Positions 37,179 through 46,626 of a DNA stretch of 64,000 nucleotides are shown here, in pieces. Below the pieces are notes generated by a model, which was not told the origin of the DNA, did no database searches, and worked only from the letters and a program-made list of their open reading frames with translations. The stretch covers positions 62,001-126,000 of the forward strand of contig NZ_JAQIIO010000005.1 of the NCBI RefSeq assembly GCF_027891095.1, written 5' to 3'. This DNA is from Aliiroseovarius salicola. Its GTDB lineage: Bacteria > Pseudomonadota > Alphaproteobacteria > Rhodobacterales > Rhodobacteraceae. Position 1 is the first letter of the stretch. The number at the start of each line of letters is the position of its first letter. The position numbers and the translations under genes are program-made.

Positions 37179-38345
37179 TCACCTACCTACTGAATTGAGC
37201 CGCTCCACCAGCTTGGCAAAAAAACTCGCTCCGTAGGGGGCTGCCTCATCGTTGAAATCATATTGTGGGTGATGCACGTAAGGTCCGTCCCCCTGTCCCA
37301 GAAACAGATAGGCTCCCGGTCGTTCTTCCAGCATATAGGAGAAATCTTCGGCGCCCATGGAGACACCGCCTTGGCCATCGACTCGGTCTTCACCAGACAA
37401 CTCACGAGCCACTTCAAGGGCAATTTCAGTCTGTTTGGAATGATTGACTGTCGCCGGGTAGCCGCGCTCATAGATCACCTCGGCCTCAACGTCGAAGGCG
37501 GCGGCTAGGCCGGAAATGATTTCACCCGCCCGCTTTTCCGCCATATTGCGGACCTCAGGCGTGAAGCTTCGGATGGTCGCCTCCAGCCACGCGGTTTCCG
37601 GGACCACATTATCGACGGTCCCCCCATGCACCTGTGTGACGGAAATCACCAACTGCTCCATCGGCGGCAGGTTGCGACTGACAATGCTCTGCAACGCCTG
37701 CGCCATGCTGACCAAAGCCATGATCGGATCGCGGCATTCCTCGGGATAAGCCGCATGACCACCAAGCCCTGTCACATTGACGCGCAGCGTATCCACCGCT
37801 GCCATCAATGGGCCGGGAGAGGTGATGAAGGCGCCCAACTCCTCGCCCGGCAAATTGTGCAGCGCATAGACCTCTTTAATGTCAAAGCGGTCCATCATGC
37901 CCTCGTCACACATATGTTTCGCACCGCCGGAATTTTCCTCGGCCGGCTGAAAAATCAAAGCCACCCGACCGGCGAAATTGCGGGTTTCCGCCAGATATCG
38001 TGCAGCCCCGAGCAGCATTGTCGTATGCCCGTCATGGCCACAGGCATGCATCAAACCTTCAGTTTGCGAAGCATGGTCGAGCCCGGTCATTTCCTGCATG
38101 GGCAGCGCATCCATATCCGCGCGCAACCCAATGGTCGGACCCACCCCCTGACCGTTGATGATCGCCACCACCCCAGAGACACCAATTTTCTCGTGAACCT
38201 CGTCCACACCAAATTCACGCAAACGCGCGACAACATACGCGGCCGTCTGATGACACTCCAATCCCAGCTCGGGATGGGCATGCATCCAGCGCCTCCAGGT
38301 CTTCATATCTTCGGAAAAATCGGCAATACGGTTGATAACGGGCAT
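37179..38345 (-). CDS. M20 family amidohydrolase / amino-acylase
   Basis: 388-residue zinc peptidase-like hydrolase (hippuricase / N-acyl-amino-acid amidohydrolase group). RWMHAHPELGLECHQTA at the start and HACGHDGHTTMLLGAA at 100-115 carry metal ligands; a lid domain follows. AGGAG precedes the ATG at 38345. It would release amino acids from N-acyl conjugates; the substrate is open. Followed by the agmatinase gene on the same strand. Confidence 0.88.
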   Translation of the reverse strand: MPVINRIADFSEDMKTWRRWMHAHPELGLECHQTAAYVVARLREFGVDEVHEKIGVSGVVAIINGQGVGPTIGLRADMDALPMQEMTGLDHASQTEGLMHACGHDGHTTMLLGAARYLAETRNFAGRVALIFQPAEENSGGAKHMCDEGMMDRFDIKEVYALHNLPGEELGAFITSPGPLMAAVDTLRVNVTGLGGHAAYPEECRDPIMALVSMAQALQSIVSRNLPPMEQLVISVTQVHGGTVDNVVPETAWLEATIRSFTPEVRNMAEKRAGEIISGLAAAFDVEAEVIYERGYPATVNHSKQTEIALEVARELSGEDRVDGQGGVSMGAEDFSYMLEERPGAYLFLGQGDGPYVHHPQYDFNDEAAPYGASFFAKLVERLNSVGR

Positions 38346-38397
38346 GGGAAGCTCCTAACTGACCTCCGAGGCTTTCCCGAAACGAAGGGCAATTGCA

Positions 38398-39234
38398 ATG
38401 TCAAAAACTTCAAATGAGATCGTACACGACCCCAATGGGGGTATGGACCGTCTGCGTGAAATCATGCGGCGGCTGCGCGACCCGAAAAGCGGGTGCCCCT
38501 GGGACATCGAGCAGGATTTCGGTACCATTGCACCATATACGATCGAAGAAGCCTATGAGGTGGCCGACGCGATTGAACGCGAAGCGTGGGAAGAACTGAA
38601 AGGTGAGCTGGGCGATTTATTGTTCCAGTCGGTCTTCCACGCCCAGATGGCGGAAGAACGGGGCCTGTTCAGCTTTGATGATGTGGCCGACGGCATGTCA
38701 GATAAGATGGTCGCTCGGCACCCCCATGTATTTGGCAGCGAGTCCCGGGATAAATCCGCCGAACAGCAGACGCGAGATTGGGAAACCATCAAGGCCGCTG
38801 AACGCGCTGCCAAAGCCCAACAAGGGGTGCTGGACGGGGTGGCGATTGGACTGCCTGCTTTATTGCGCGCCGTAAAACTGCAAAAACGTGCAGCGCGTGT
38901 TGGTTTTGACTGGCCGGAAACAGCCCAGGTTCTGGATAAGATCCAAGAAGAAGCACGAGAGTTGGTTGAGGCGAAAGATACGCTTTCTCACGACGAAATC
39001 CGCGAAGAGATGGGGGATCTGCTATTTGTAATGGCAAATCTCGCCCGCCATCTGGATGTGGAGCCAGAAGAGGCTCTTCGCAAGGCCAATGCCAAATTCG
39101 AACGCCGCTTTTCCTATGTGGAACAACGACTTGCTGATCATGATCGCAAACCCGAAGAGTCGACGCTAGAAGAAATGGACGCCTTTTGGAATGAAATCCG
39201 CACCCGAGACAAGCTGTCGCAGGGAGCGGAATAA
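38398..39234 (+). CDS. mazG: nucleoside triphosphate pyrophosphohydrolase
   Basis: Hydrolyses (d)NTPs to monophosphates, removing damaged nucleotides. 278 residues with two MazG repeats, each with an ExxE-x12-ExxD-type metal site: EEAYEVADAIEREAWEELKG in the N-terminal half, and EEARELVEAKDT then EEMGDLLF in the C-terminal half. Length matches the E. coli MazG type. Divergent from the M20 gene. Confidence 0.94.
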   Translation: MSKTSNEIVHDPNGGMDRLREIMRRLRDPKSGCPWDIEQDFGTIAPYTIEEAYEVADAIEREAWEELKGELGDLLFQSVFHAQMAEERGLFSFDDVADGMSDKMVARHPHVFGSESRDKSAEQQTRDWETIKAAERAAKAQQGVLDGVAIGLPALLRAVKLQKRAARVGFDWPETAQVLDKIQEEARELVEAKDTLSHDEIREEMGDLLFVMANLARHLDVEPEEALRKANAKFERRFSYVEQRLADHDRKPEESTLEEMDAFWNEIRTRDKLSQGAE

Positions 39235-39235
39235 T

Positions 39236-39258
39236 TACCCGATTTTTTTTATCGGGTA
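39236..39258. other. palindrome with poly-T centre after mazG
   Basis: TACCCGAT (39236-39243), seven T, ATCGGGTA (39251-39258), beginning one base after the mazG stop. The T run is in the loop rather than after the stem, so this is not a normal terminator. A similar structure, ATACCCAT-T5-ATGGGTAT, lies upstream of lpd (45804). It abuts the -35 of the fbpA promoter. Confidence 0.55.
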
Positions 39259-39287
39259 TTGACCCTAGTAATTTAGTCAGGTTTAAC
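39259..39287 (+). promoter_or_regulatory. candidate fbpA promoter
   Basis: TTGACC (39259-39264), 17 bases, TTTAAC (39282-39287), 37 bases before the fbpA start codon. I could not recognise a Fur, Irr or RirA site with confidence, although iron control would be expected. Confidence 0.45.
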
Positions 39288-39323
39288 GCGAGCAACAAAA
39301 TTGATGCTCCAAGGAGTCGCAGC

Positions 39324-40337
39324 ATGAAACTCGCCCACACCCTGTCCGCAGCCCTCGCGCTGACCACCGCTTTGCCCGTGATGGCCTCGGCAGATGAGGT
39401 GAACGTCTATTCCTACCGCCAGCCCGAGCTGATCCAGCCGCTTGTTGACGCTTTCACGGCTGACACTGGGATCGACGTCAATATTGCGTTCCTCAAGAAA
39501 GGCGTCATCGAACGTCTGGAAGCGGAAGGCAAACGCAGCCCCGCTGATGTGATCCTCACCACTGACATCTCGCGCCTGAATGGTGTGGTTGAGGCTGGTC
39601 TGACGCAGGCTGTGCAATCCGATGTTCTGGAAAAAAACATTCCGAGTGAGTATCGCGACCCAGAGGATCAATGGTTCGGCATCACCTCCCGCGCCCGGAT
39701 CATCTATGCCTCGAAAGATCGCGTGGCAGATGGCGAGGTGACCACCTATGAAGACCTTGCCGATCCGAAATGGAAGGACCGTATCTGTACCCGCTCAGGC
39801 ACCCACGCCTATACGCTGGCACTGGTTGCAGCCCACCTCAAGCACCACGGACCAGAGGCAACCACAGCTTGGCTCGATGGTGTGAAATCAAACCTTGCCC
39901 GCAAACCGCAGGGCAACGACCGCGCGCAGGTCAAGGCGATCTGGGCTGGTGAATGCGACATCTCGATCGGCAACACCTATTACATGGGAAAAATGCTGAG
40001 CGACGAAGAACAGCAAGACTGGGCGGACAGTGTGAATGTCGTGTTCCCTGTGTTTGAAGGGGACGGCACCCATGTGAACGTGTCAGGCATGGCCCTGACC
40101 AAACACGCCCCAAACAAGGATGGCGCCATCAAACTGATGGAATTCCTGTCGTCCCCCAAAGCGCAGGAAATCTATGCAGCGCAGAACTTTGAATACCCCA
40201 TTGCCCCCGGCACGGAAGCCACCGATCTGGTCAAAAGCTGGGGCAACTTTAACGCCGATAGCCTGAACCTGATGGACGTGGCCAAAGAACGCCCTGCCGC
40301 ATTGAAGCTGGTGGAAAAGGTTGATTTCGACGGCTGA
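39324..40337 (+). CDS. fbpA: ferric iron ABC transporter substrate-binding protein
   Basis: 337 residues, periplasmic Fe(III)-binding protein of the FbpA/FutA/IdiA group. Signal peptide MKLAHTLSAALALTTALPVM cut after ASA; mature start DEVNVYSYRQPELIQPLV is typical. The paired iron-ligand tyrosines appear in SIGNTYYMGKM. AGGAG precedes the ATG. No permease or ATPase gene is adjacent: a terminator at 40369 follows directly and the next gene is on the other strand, so the partner genes are elsewhere. Confidence 0.92.
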   Translation: MKLAHTLSAALALTTALPVMASADEVNVYSYRQPELIQPLVDAFTADTGIDVNIAFLKKGVIERLEAEGKRSPADVILTTDISRLNGVVEAGLTQAVQSDVLEKNIPSEYRDPEDQWFGITSRARIIYASKDRVADGEVTTYEDLADPKWKDRICTRSGTHAYTLALVAAHLKHHGPEATTAWLDGVKSNLARKPQGNDRAQVKAIWAGECDISIGNTYYMGKMLSDEEQQDWADSVNVVFPVFEGDGTHVNVSGMALTKHAPNKDGAIKLMEFLSSPKAQEIYAAQNFEYPIAPGTEATDLVKSWGNFNADSLNLMDVAKERPAALKLVEKVDFDG

Positions 40338-40368
40338 GCCGGGATCAAATCTAACCGGTATTGATCGC

Positions 40369-40401
40369 AACCCGCTCGGAGCAATCCGGGCGGGTTTCTT
40401 T
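40369..40401 (+). terminator. terminator of fbpA
   Basis: AACCCGC (40369-40375) pairs with GCGGGTT (40390-40396), extended by an inner CGGA/TCCG pairing, followed by TCTTT. It overlaps the stop codon of the convergent Nudix gene by two bases. Confidence 0.75.
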
Positions 40402-40822
40402 ATGGTTTCAATGCTTTGCGAAGCAGATCTCCGACGCGTTCGCACAGCGGGAGCCGCGCATTGAATACGGTATCGAATGGGACAAAACATGCATCCAGCG
40501 CGTCGTCATCAGCAACGGGTTCACCATATTGATACTGGCACAGGATGCCTGCCAATACATAGTGGAATGCGGGTAGATCCTGCCCTGGCAAAGGTGGCTT
40601 GATCACCTCTTGCAACTCAAGAAACCGAGCGGCCGTTGCCGTGATCCCGGTTTCCTCCAGCAACTCACGGCAAGCGCCATCTTCCACTGTCTCTCCATAT
40701 TCCAGCCGCCCGCCGGGAAAGCCCCAAAGCCCTGCATCTGGTTCGTTCCTACGCTGTACCAACAGCACCTCACCCCCGCGGACCACAACGGCGAGCACAG
40801 CGAGAGTGGGGGTCGCGCTCAC
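40400..40822 (-). CDS. Nudix hydrolase
   Basis: 140 residues. The full Nudix box spans 38-60: [20 protein letters not shown] followed by TGI, with all catalytic Glu. The N-terminal strand [19 protein letters not shown] is typical. Could be a MutT-like sanitiser or ADP-ribose pyrophosphatase; no specificity motif is visible. Its ATG overlaps the uvrA stop (ATGA), so it is probably expressed with uvrA under SOS control. Confidence 0.9.
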   Translation of the reverse strand: MSATPTLAVLAVVVRGGEVLLVQRRNEPDAGLWGFPGGRLEYGETVEDGACRELLEETGITATAARFLELQEVIKPPLPGQDLPAFHYVLAGILCQYQYGEPVADDDALDACFVPFDTVFNARLPLCERVGDLLRKALKP

Positions 40823-43665
40823 AACATATCCTTCAGGTAGCGCCCGGTATGGCTGGCCTCTACCTTCGCCACTTTCTCTGGCGTGCCCTTGGCGACAATC
40901 ATTCCGCCGCCATCGCCACCTTCGGGGCCAATATCAATGATGTGATCCGCTGTTTTCACCACATCCAGATTGTGTTCAATCACCACAACTGTATTGCCCT
41001 GATCGACCAATTCATGAAGCACTTCCAATAGCTTGCGCACATCTTCGAAATGCAGACCGGTGGTGGGTTCATCAAGGATATAAAGCGTGCGACCGGTGGA
41101 ACGTTTGGAAAGTTCCTTTGACAGTTTCACCCTCTGCGCTTCGCCACCTGACAGCGTCGTCGCCTGCTGACCGACCTTGATATACCCAAGGCCAACCCGC
41201 ATCAGCGCATCCATCTTCTCGCGGATCGACGGCACCGCCTGAAAGAACTCCTGTGCATCCTCGACGGTCATATCAAGCACATCAGCGATGCTCTTGCCCT
41301 TGAACGTCACCTCCAGCGTTTCACGGTTATAGCGCGCGCCCTTGCAGGTTTCGCAGGTGACATAAACATCCGGTAGGAAATGCATTTCGATTTTGATAAC
41401 ACCGTCACCCTGACAGGCCTCACAACGCCCACCTTTGACGTTGAAGCTGAAACGGCCCGGTTTATAGCCGCGGGTCTTGGATTCAGGCAGACCGGCAAAC
41501 CATTCCCGGATCGGCGTAAACGCCCCAGTATAGGTCGCCGGGTTCGAGCGCGGGGTGCGACCAATAGGGCGCTGGTCAATGTCGATCACCTTATCGAGAT
41601 GTTCAAGCCCCTTGATCGTTTCGCAAGGTGCCGGCGTTTGGCGCGCACCATTGAGACGCATGGAAGCGGTCTTGAACAGGGTCTCGATGGTGAGCGTGGA
41701 TTTCCCGCCCCCCGACACGCCGGTCACACAGACAAACTGGCCCAGTGGAAAATCGGCTGTTACCTTCCGAAGGTTGTTACCTGTCGCCTTCACGACCTGA
41801 ATTTTTTTGCCATTCCCTTTGCGTCGCTCAACAGGAACCGAAATTTCCCGCGTTCCGGTAAGGTATTGCCCAGTCACAGAGTTTTCACAGGCGGCAATGT
41901 CGGCAGGGGTTCCTTTGGCAATGATCTCTCCGCCATGCACACCAGCCCCCGGTCCGATATCAAGCACATAATCAGCCTCGCGAATGGCCTCTTCGTCATG
42001 CTCAACAACAATCACGGTATTGCCTTGGTCACGCAGGTTCTTGAGTGTCTCCAAGAGCCGCCCATTGTCGCGCTGATGCAGGCCAATCGACGGTTCATCC
42101 AACACGTAAAGCACCCCGGTCAGACCCGACCCGATCTGACTGGCCAGTCGGATCCGCTGGCTTTCGCCACCAGACAGCGTGCCGGAATTGCGGCTGAGGG
42201 ACAGGTATTCCAGCCCGACATTGTTGAGAAAGCCCAGCCGTTCGCGGATCTCTTTCACAATCGCCCGCGCGATCTCGTTCTTCTGCGCACTCAGATGGTT
42301 GGGCACGTCTTCAATCCACGCCAGTGCTTCGCGGATCGACTTTTCAACCACCTGCCCCACATGCAGCAGGTGATCACCCGATCCGATTTTCACCGCCAAA
42401 GCTTCATCCTTCAGACGGTATCCACCACAGGCGCCGCAAGGGCGATTGTTCTGATACCGCTCGAATTCTTCGCGCACCCAATTTGAATCCGTTTCGCGAT
42501 AGCGGCGCTCCATATTCGGGATCACGCCCTCGAACGGTCGCGTGACCTCATATACCCGCCCGCCTTCGTCAAACCGGAACCTGATCTCTTCCTCCCCCGA
42601 GCCGTAAAGAAACACCTGCTGCACATGTTTCGGCAGATCTTTCCACGAGGTGCTTTTGTCGAATTCGTAATGTTTGGCAATTGATTCAATCGTTTGCAGG
42701 AAGTATGGAGACTTGCCCTTACGCCAGGGTGCCAACGCCCCATCGTAGATCTGCAGCGTCACATCCGGCACCACGAGACGTTCGTCGAAAAAGAGCTCTT
42801 TGCCCAGACCATCACATTCCGGGCAGGCCCCAAATGGGGCGTTGAAGGAAAACAGGCGCGGTTCGATTTCCGGGATGGTAAAACCGGAAGTCGGGCAGGC
42901 GAAGTTTTCCGAAAAGGTAAAACTCTCTGGCTCTCCCTCGCGCGGCGCAGTTTCCAGAACCGCAATCCCGTCGGCCAGATCCAACGCGGTGCGGAAACTG
43001 TCAGCCAACCGCTGCTCCATCCCTTCACGCACCACAATCCGATCCACCACCACGTCGATATTGTGGCGGAATTTCTTATCCAGTGTGGGCGGTGCATCCA
43101 GCTCATACATCTCGCCATTCACTTTGACGCGCTGGAAGCCCTTCTTCTGAAGGTCCTGAAATTCCTTGCGATATTCACCTTTGCGGTCGCGCACCATTGG
43201 GGCCAGAAGATAGGCGCGAGTCCCCTCCTTCATCTGCATCACCCGATCCACCATATCCTGCACCTGCTGTGCTTCAATCGGCAGGCCGGTGGCCGGGGAA
43301 TAGGGCGTGCCCGCGCGGGCAAAGAGCAAACGAAGGTAGTCGTAGATCTCGGTGACAGTGCCCACGGTCGAGCGCGGGTTTTTCGAGGTGGTCTTCTGTT
43401 CAATGGAAATCGCAGGTGACAACCCGGCAATATGATCCACGTCAGGTTTTTCCATCATATCAAGGAATTGCCGCGCGTAAGCCGACAGGCTTTCCACGTA
43501 CCGCCTCTGCCCTTCCGCATAGATGGTATCAAAGGCGAGCGAGGATTTTCCCGAGCCGGACAGCCCGGTGATCACCACAAGCTCATCGCGCGGAATGTCC
43601 ACGTCAATCGACTTGAGGTTATGCTCGCGCGCCCCGCGTACCTGAATTTCCTTAAGCTCGGCCAT
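40819..43665 (-). CDS. uvrA: excinuclease ABC subunit A
   Basis: Damage recognition ATPase of nucleotide-excision repair. 948 residues, full length: Walker A of domain [14 protein letters not shown] at about 34-46, zinc site around CPECDGLG, signature [20 protein letters not shown], Walker A of domain [16 protein letters not shown], and the second zinc finger [23 protein letters not shown] precedes the ATG. An SOS box lies 99 bases upstream. Coupled to a Nudix hydrolase downstream. Contrary to many bacteria, ssb is not the divergent neighbour; a rhodanese gene is. Confidence 0.98.
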   Translation of the reverse strand: MAELKEIQVRGAREHNLKSIDVDIPRDELVVITGLSGSGKSSLAFDTIYAEGQRRYVESLSAYARQFLDMMEKPDVDHIAGLSPAISIEQKTTSKNPRSTVGTVTEIYDYLRLLFARAGTPYSPATGLPIEAQQVQDMVDRVMQMKEGTRAYLLAPMVRDRKGEYRKEFQDLQKKGFQRVKVNGEMYELDAPPTLDKKFRHNIDVVVDRIVVREGMEQRLADSFRTALDLADGIAVLETAPREGEPESFTFSENFACPTSGFTIPEIEPRLFSFNAPFGACPECDGLGKELFFDERLVVPDVTLQIYDGALAPWRKGKSPYFLQTIESIAKHYEFDKSTSWKDLPKHVQQVFLYGSGEEEIRFRFDEGGRVYEVTRPFEGVIPNMERRYRETDSNWVREEFERYQNNRPCGACGGYRLKDEALAVKIGSGDHLLHVGQVVEKSIREALAWIEDVPNHLSAQKNEIARAIVKEIRERLGFLNNVGLEYLSLSRNSGTLSGGESQRIRLASQIGSGLTGVLYVLDEPSIGLHQRDNGRLLETLKNLRDQGNTVIVVEHDEEAIREADYVLDIGPGAGVHGGEIIAKGTPADIAACENSVTGQYLTGTREISVPVERRKGNGKKIQVVKATGNNLRKVTADFPLGQFVCVTGVSGGGKSTLTIETLFKTASMRLNGARQTPAPCETIKGLEHLDKVIDIDQRPIGRTPRSNPATYTGAFTPIREWFAGLPESKTRGYKPGRFSFNVKGGRCEACQGDGVIKIEMHFLPDVYVTCETCKGARYNRETLEVTFKGKSIADVLDMTVEDAQEFFQAVPSIREKMDALMRVGLGYIKVGQQATTLSGGEAQRVKLSKELSKRSTGRTLYILDEPTTGLHFEDVRKLLEVLHELVDQGNTVVVIEHNLDVVKTADHIIDIGPEGGDGGGMIVAKGTPEKVAKVEASHTGRYLKDML

Positions 43666-43763
43666 GATGCCCCCTCATGCGGCGCGCAAACCAGACCGCG
43701 CCCACCAATTCACATTGCATTAACCGATAGGACAAACAAGGCGGCGGGACAATCGAAAAATGA

Positions 43764-43778
43764 GAACATTAGTGGAAC
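43764..43778 (-). promoter_or_regulatory. LexA (SOS) box of uvrA
   Basis: GAAC-ATTAGTG-GAAC on the plus strand, i.e. GTTC-N7-GTTC on the uvrA strand, which is exactly the direct-repeat SOS box of alphaproteobacteria. It is 99 bases upstream of the uvrA ATG and also 125 bases from the divergent rhodanese gene. Confidence 0.88.
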
Positions 43779-43902
43779 ATATCGCCAGCTAGCAAGGAAA
43801 TTTGCATTTATATTCCAATTTTCGAATATTTAATCAGAGCTCGTATTGACCACGACTGACCGCACACTATATGCCCAACAGAAAGTAACTGAGAGGCCAC
43901 AG

Positions 43903-44256
43903 ATGTTCGGGTTTATGATGGGGGGGGCAAAAATGTCGCCGCAAGATGCAATCAACAAAGCCAAGTCTGGCGAAATCACCGTGATCGACGTGCGCGACCA
44001 TGGCGAGGTGAAGACGACCGGCAAAGCCAAAGGCGCCATTGTGGTGCCGCTTTCCGTGATACAATTTCAGTGCGATCCGAAAGGACCAGATTTCAACAAG
44101 GACATCGACCCGTCGAAACCGGTTGCCCTCTATTGCGCCTCCGGCGCACGTTCAGCCATGGGCGCGCGGATCCTGAAAAAGCTCGGATATGGTGAAGTTT
44201 TCAACATCGGTGGGCTTGGGCACTGGCATCAGGCGGGGGGCGAACTCACCCGCTAA
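43903..44256 (+). CDS. rhodanese-like domain protein
   Basis: 117 residues, one rhodanese domain with the active-site loop YCASGARS (Cys78). Single-domain cytoplasmic rhodaneses transfer sulfane sulfur; the acceptor is unknown. GAGAGG before the ATG at 43903 is preferred to an upstream start at 43846. The N-terminus MFGFMMGGAKMSPQDA is Met/Gly-rich but not a signal peptide. Shares a bidirectional terminator with lpd. Confidence 0.88.
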   Translation: MFGFMMGGAKMSPQDAINKAKSGEITVIDVRDHGEVKTTGKAKGAIVVPLSVIQFQCDPKGPDFNKDIDPSKPVALYCASGARSAMGARILKKLGYGEVFNIGGLGHWHQAGGELTR

Positions 44257-44274
44257 CTCCCCTTCAGAAACGCA

Positions 44275-44308
44275 AAAACCCGCGCCTTATAGCGCGGGTT
44301 TTCTTTTT
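44275..44308. terminator. bidirectional terminator between rhodanese and lpd
   Basis: AAAACCCGCGC (44275-44285), loop CTTATA, GCGCGGGTTTT (44292-44302), then CTTTTT. Perfect 11-bp stem; the A run on the left and T run on the right serve both convergent genes. Confidence 0.9.
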
Positions 44309-44325
44309 AATATCTTAACATTGCC

Positions 44326-45720
44326 TTAGATATGAATAGCCCGATCATAGGCGTCAAGCACCGCCTCGTGCATCGATTCACTGATCGTCGGATGCGGGAA
44401 AACCGTGTGCATCAGCTCTTCCTCGGTGGTTTCAAGCGTCTTGCCCACCACATAGCCCTGGATCATTTCAGTCACTTCCGGACCAACCATATGGGCGCCG
44501 AGCAGCTCGCCGGTCTTGGCGTCGAAGACGGTTTTGATCATCCCGTCGGCATCACCCATGGCGATGGCCTTGCCGTTGCCGATGAAGGGGAAACGACCGA
44601 CCTTGATCTCATACCCCTGCTCTTTCGCCTTGGCTTCTGACAGACCAACCGAAGCCACTTGTGGGTGACAATAGGTGCAGCCCGGAATGCTTTCCGGTTT
44701 CACCGGATGGGCATGCAGACCGTTGATCAGTTCCGCCACCATGACACCTTCATGGCTGGCTTTGTGGGCAAGCCACGGCGCACCGGCGATGTCGCCAATC
44801 GCATAAAGCCCGTCCACACCAGTCCGGCAATAGGCATCGGTCACAACATGGGTGCGGTCGATTTTTACACCGAGCGCTTCCAGCCCCAGCCCTTCGACAT
44901 TGCCGACAATGCCAACGGCGGAAATTACGGTGTCGAATTCCTGTTTCTCGACCTTGCCGCCCACTTCGATATGCGCGGTCACTTTTCCCTTGGCACGATC
45001 GAGTTGCTTGACCATGGCTTTTTCCATGATCTTGAGGCCCTGCTTCACAAAGCTTTTCTTGGCAAAGGCCGAGATTTCAGCATCTTCCACCGGAAGCACG
45101 CGATCCATCACCTCTACCACGGTGGTGTCTGCCCCCAGAGTGTTGAAGAAGCTCGCAAACTCAATGCCAATGGCACCAGATCCAATCACCAGCAGCTTTT
45201 TCGGCATACGCGGCGGGTTCAGAGCGTGTTTGTAGGTCCAGACCAGATCGCCATCCGCCTCAAGACCCGGCAGTTCGCGGGCGCGGGCACCGGTGGCGAG
45301 GATAATGTTCGGTGCAGTGAGCTCTTCGACGCCCTTGTCGGTTTTCACTGACACCTTGCCCTTAGCCGGGATCGTCGCCTCGCCCATCACCACGGTGACT
45401 TTGTTCTTCTTCATCAGGTGACCAATGCCGGAAGACAGCTGTTTTGCCACGCCGCGCGAGCGCTTGACGATGGCAGGCAGATCATAATCGATCTTTCCCG
45501 CGGACAGTCCGAACTCTTTGGCGCGGTGCATCAGATGGAACACTTCTGCTGAACGCAACAGCGCCTTGGTTGGAATACAGCCCCAGTTCAGGCAGATCCC
45601 ACCGAGATGTTCACGTTCAATAATGGCCACATTCTGACCAAGCTGAGCAGCCCGAATGGCGGCGACATAGCCCCCCGGTCCTGCTCCGACGACGATTGTA
45701 TCAAAACCTTTTGCGGCCAT
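44326..45720 (-). CDS. lpdA: dihydrolipoyl dehydrogenase
   Basis: E3 component of 2-oxoacid dehydrogenase complexes; re-oxidises dihydrolipoamide with NAD+. 464 residues. FAD site VVGAGPGGYVAA at 10-21, redox disulfide Cys43/Cys48 in GGICLNWGCIPTKALL, NAD site VIGSGAIGIEFASFF, and the catalytic HPTISE with His443 and Glu448. AGGAGGA precedes the ATG. It stands alone, so which complex it serves is open. Confidence 0.95.
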   Translation of the reverse strand: MAAKGFDTIVVGAGPGGYVAAIRAAQLGQNVAIIEREHLGGICLNWGCIPTKALLRSAEVFHLMHRAKEFGLSAGKIDYDLPAIVKRSRGVAKQLSSGIGHLMKKNKVTVVMGEATIPAKGKVSVKTDKGVEELTAPNIILATGARARELPGLEADGDLVWTYKHALNPPRMPKKLLVIGSGAIGIEFASFFNTLGADTTVVEVMDRVLPVEDAEISAFAKKSFVKQGLKIMEKAMVKQLDRAKGKVTAHIEVGGKVEKQEFDTVISAVGIVGNVEGLGLEALGVKIDRTHVVTDAYCRTGVDGLYAIGDIAGAPWLAHKASHEGVMVAELINGLHAHPVKPESIPGCTYCHPQVASVGLSEAKAKEQGYEIKVGRFPFIGNGKAIAMGDADGMIKTVFDAKTGELLGAHMVGPEVTEMIQGYVVGKTLETTEEELMHTVFPHPTISESMHEAVLDAYDRAIHI

Positions 45721-45803
45721 GGATTCCTCCTGGGTTATGCACCGGGCAATAAAGATAGTTTGCCATTAAACTATTTTGTTCAACGGATCAATGAAATTGC
45801 AAA

Positions 45804-45824
45804 ATACCCATTTTTTATGGGTAT
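45804..45824. other. palindrome with poly-T centre upstream of lpdA
   Basis: ATACCCAT (45804-45811), TTTTT, ATGGGTAT (45817-45824), 84 bases before the lpdA start codon in an AT-rich promoter region. Same TACCC...GGGTA design as the palindrome at 39236. Confidence 0.5.
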
Positions 45825-45895
45825 CACCCTGAAATTTCACCCCTATTCCAGCATATCTTTTCCAATTCTGGCGATATCCGTCGCGATCAGCAAAT

Positions 45896-45924
45896 AAAAA
45901 AAGGCCGCGCCGGATGGCACAGCC
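45896..45924 (-). terminator. terminator after the DUF924 gene
   Basis: On the minus strand GGCTGTGCC, loop ATCC, GGCGCGGCC (nine pairs, two of them G-T), then seven T. It starts 28 bases after the DUF924 stop. Confidence 0.88.
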
Positions 45925-45951
45925 TCGGTTTACCGGGTTTTTCATGGCTGA

Positions 45952-46527
45952 TCAGTTGGCGAACTGGTCCAGCACGGCGCCATAGCCGCCTTCTGCTTCA
46001 AACGCCACTTCTGGTTCAGTGGGGGTGCGTTCCAACGCGTCATTTCGGTATGGGAAGCGGCCAAACCGACGGATCACTTCGCGATGCACACGGGCATGGA
46101 GCATATTGCTGCCCGCGGCTTCCCCTTCCATGCGCGTCATCACAAGGCGGACACAACGTTCCTGATCCGGCAAGTTTTCACTGTGCATAAGGGGCAGATA
46201 GAAGAATTGTCGATGCGGTTCCGGGATACGTTTGTCCCACCCTTGCGAAATTGCGCGTTTCGCGGCCGCACGCGCCAGATGATCGGTGGCAAAGGCATTT
46301 GCGCTGCCACGGAACATATTGCGCGGGAACTGGTCCATGAGAATGATATAGGCCAACGCACATTCGGCGTCTTTCATCCAAATGTCATAGGCTCCTGCTC
46401 GGGCAGCCTCCCATTCAGCCTCAAATCGATCCCGGATGGTCTGGTCCAACTCTTCCGAACCTTGATACCATCCTTCGGGTCCTACCTCATTCACCCAGAA
46501 TTCGATGATCTCACTTGGCGCGCACAT
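45952..46527 (-). CDS. DUF924 family protein
   Basis: 191 residues, all-helical DUF924 (TPR-like fold). Family motifs: IIEFWVNEVGPEGWY at the start, LAYIILMDQFPRNMFRGSA in the middle, and FFYLPLMHSENLPDQERC. GGAGGA precedes the ATG. Conserved in many proteobacteria, function unknown. Confidence 0.92.
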   Translation of the reverse strand: MCAPSEIIEFWVNEVGPEGWYQGSEELDQTIRDRFEAEWEAARAGAYDIWMKDAECALAYIILMDQFPRNMFRGSANAFATDHLARAAAKRAISQGWDKRIPEPHRQFFYLPLMHSENLPDQERCVRLVMTRMEGEAAGSNMLHARVHREVIRRFGRFPYRNDALERTPTEPEVAFEAEGGYGAVLDQFAN

Positions 46528-46626
46528 GGTTTTTCCTCCTTACGCGTTCTCTTTGAGATCAAGGTTTGCAAAATCTTAACGCTCACGCAACGTCAATTCG
46601 CAATCGGGTAACATTTTGAAATGTTA

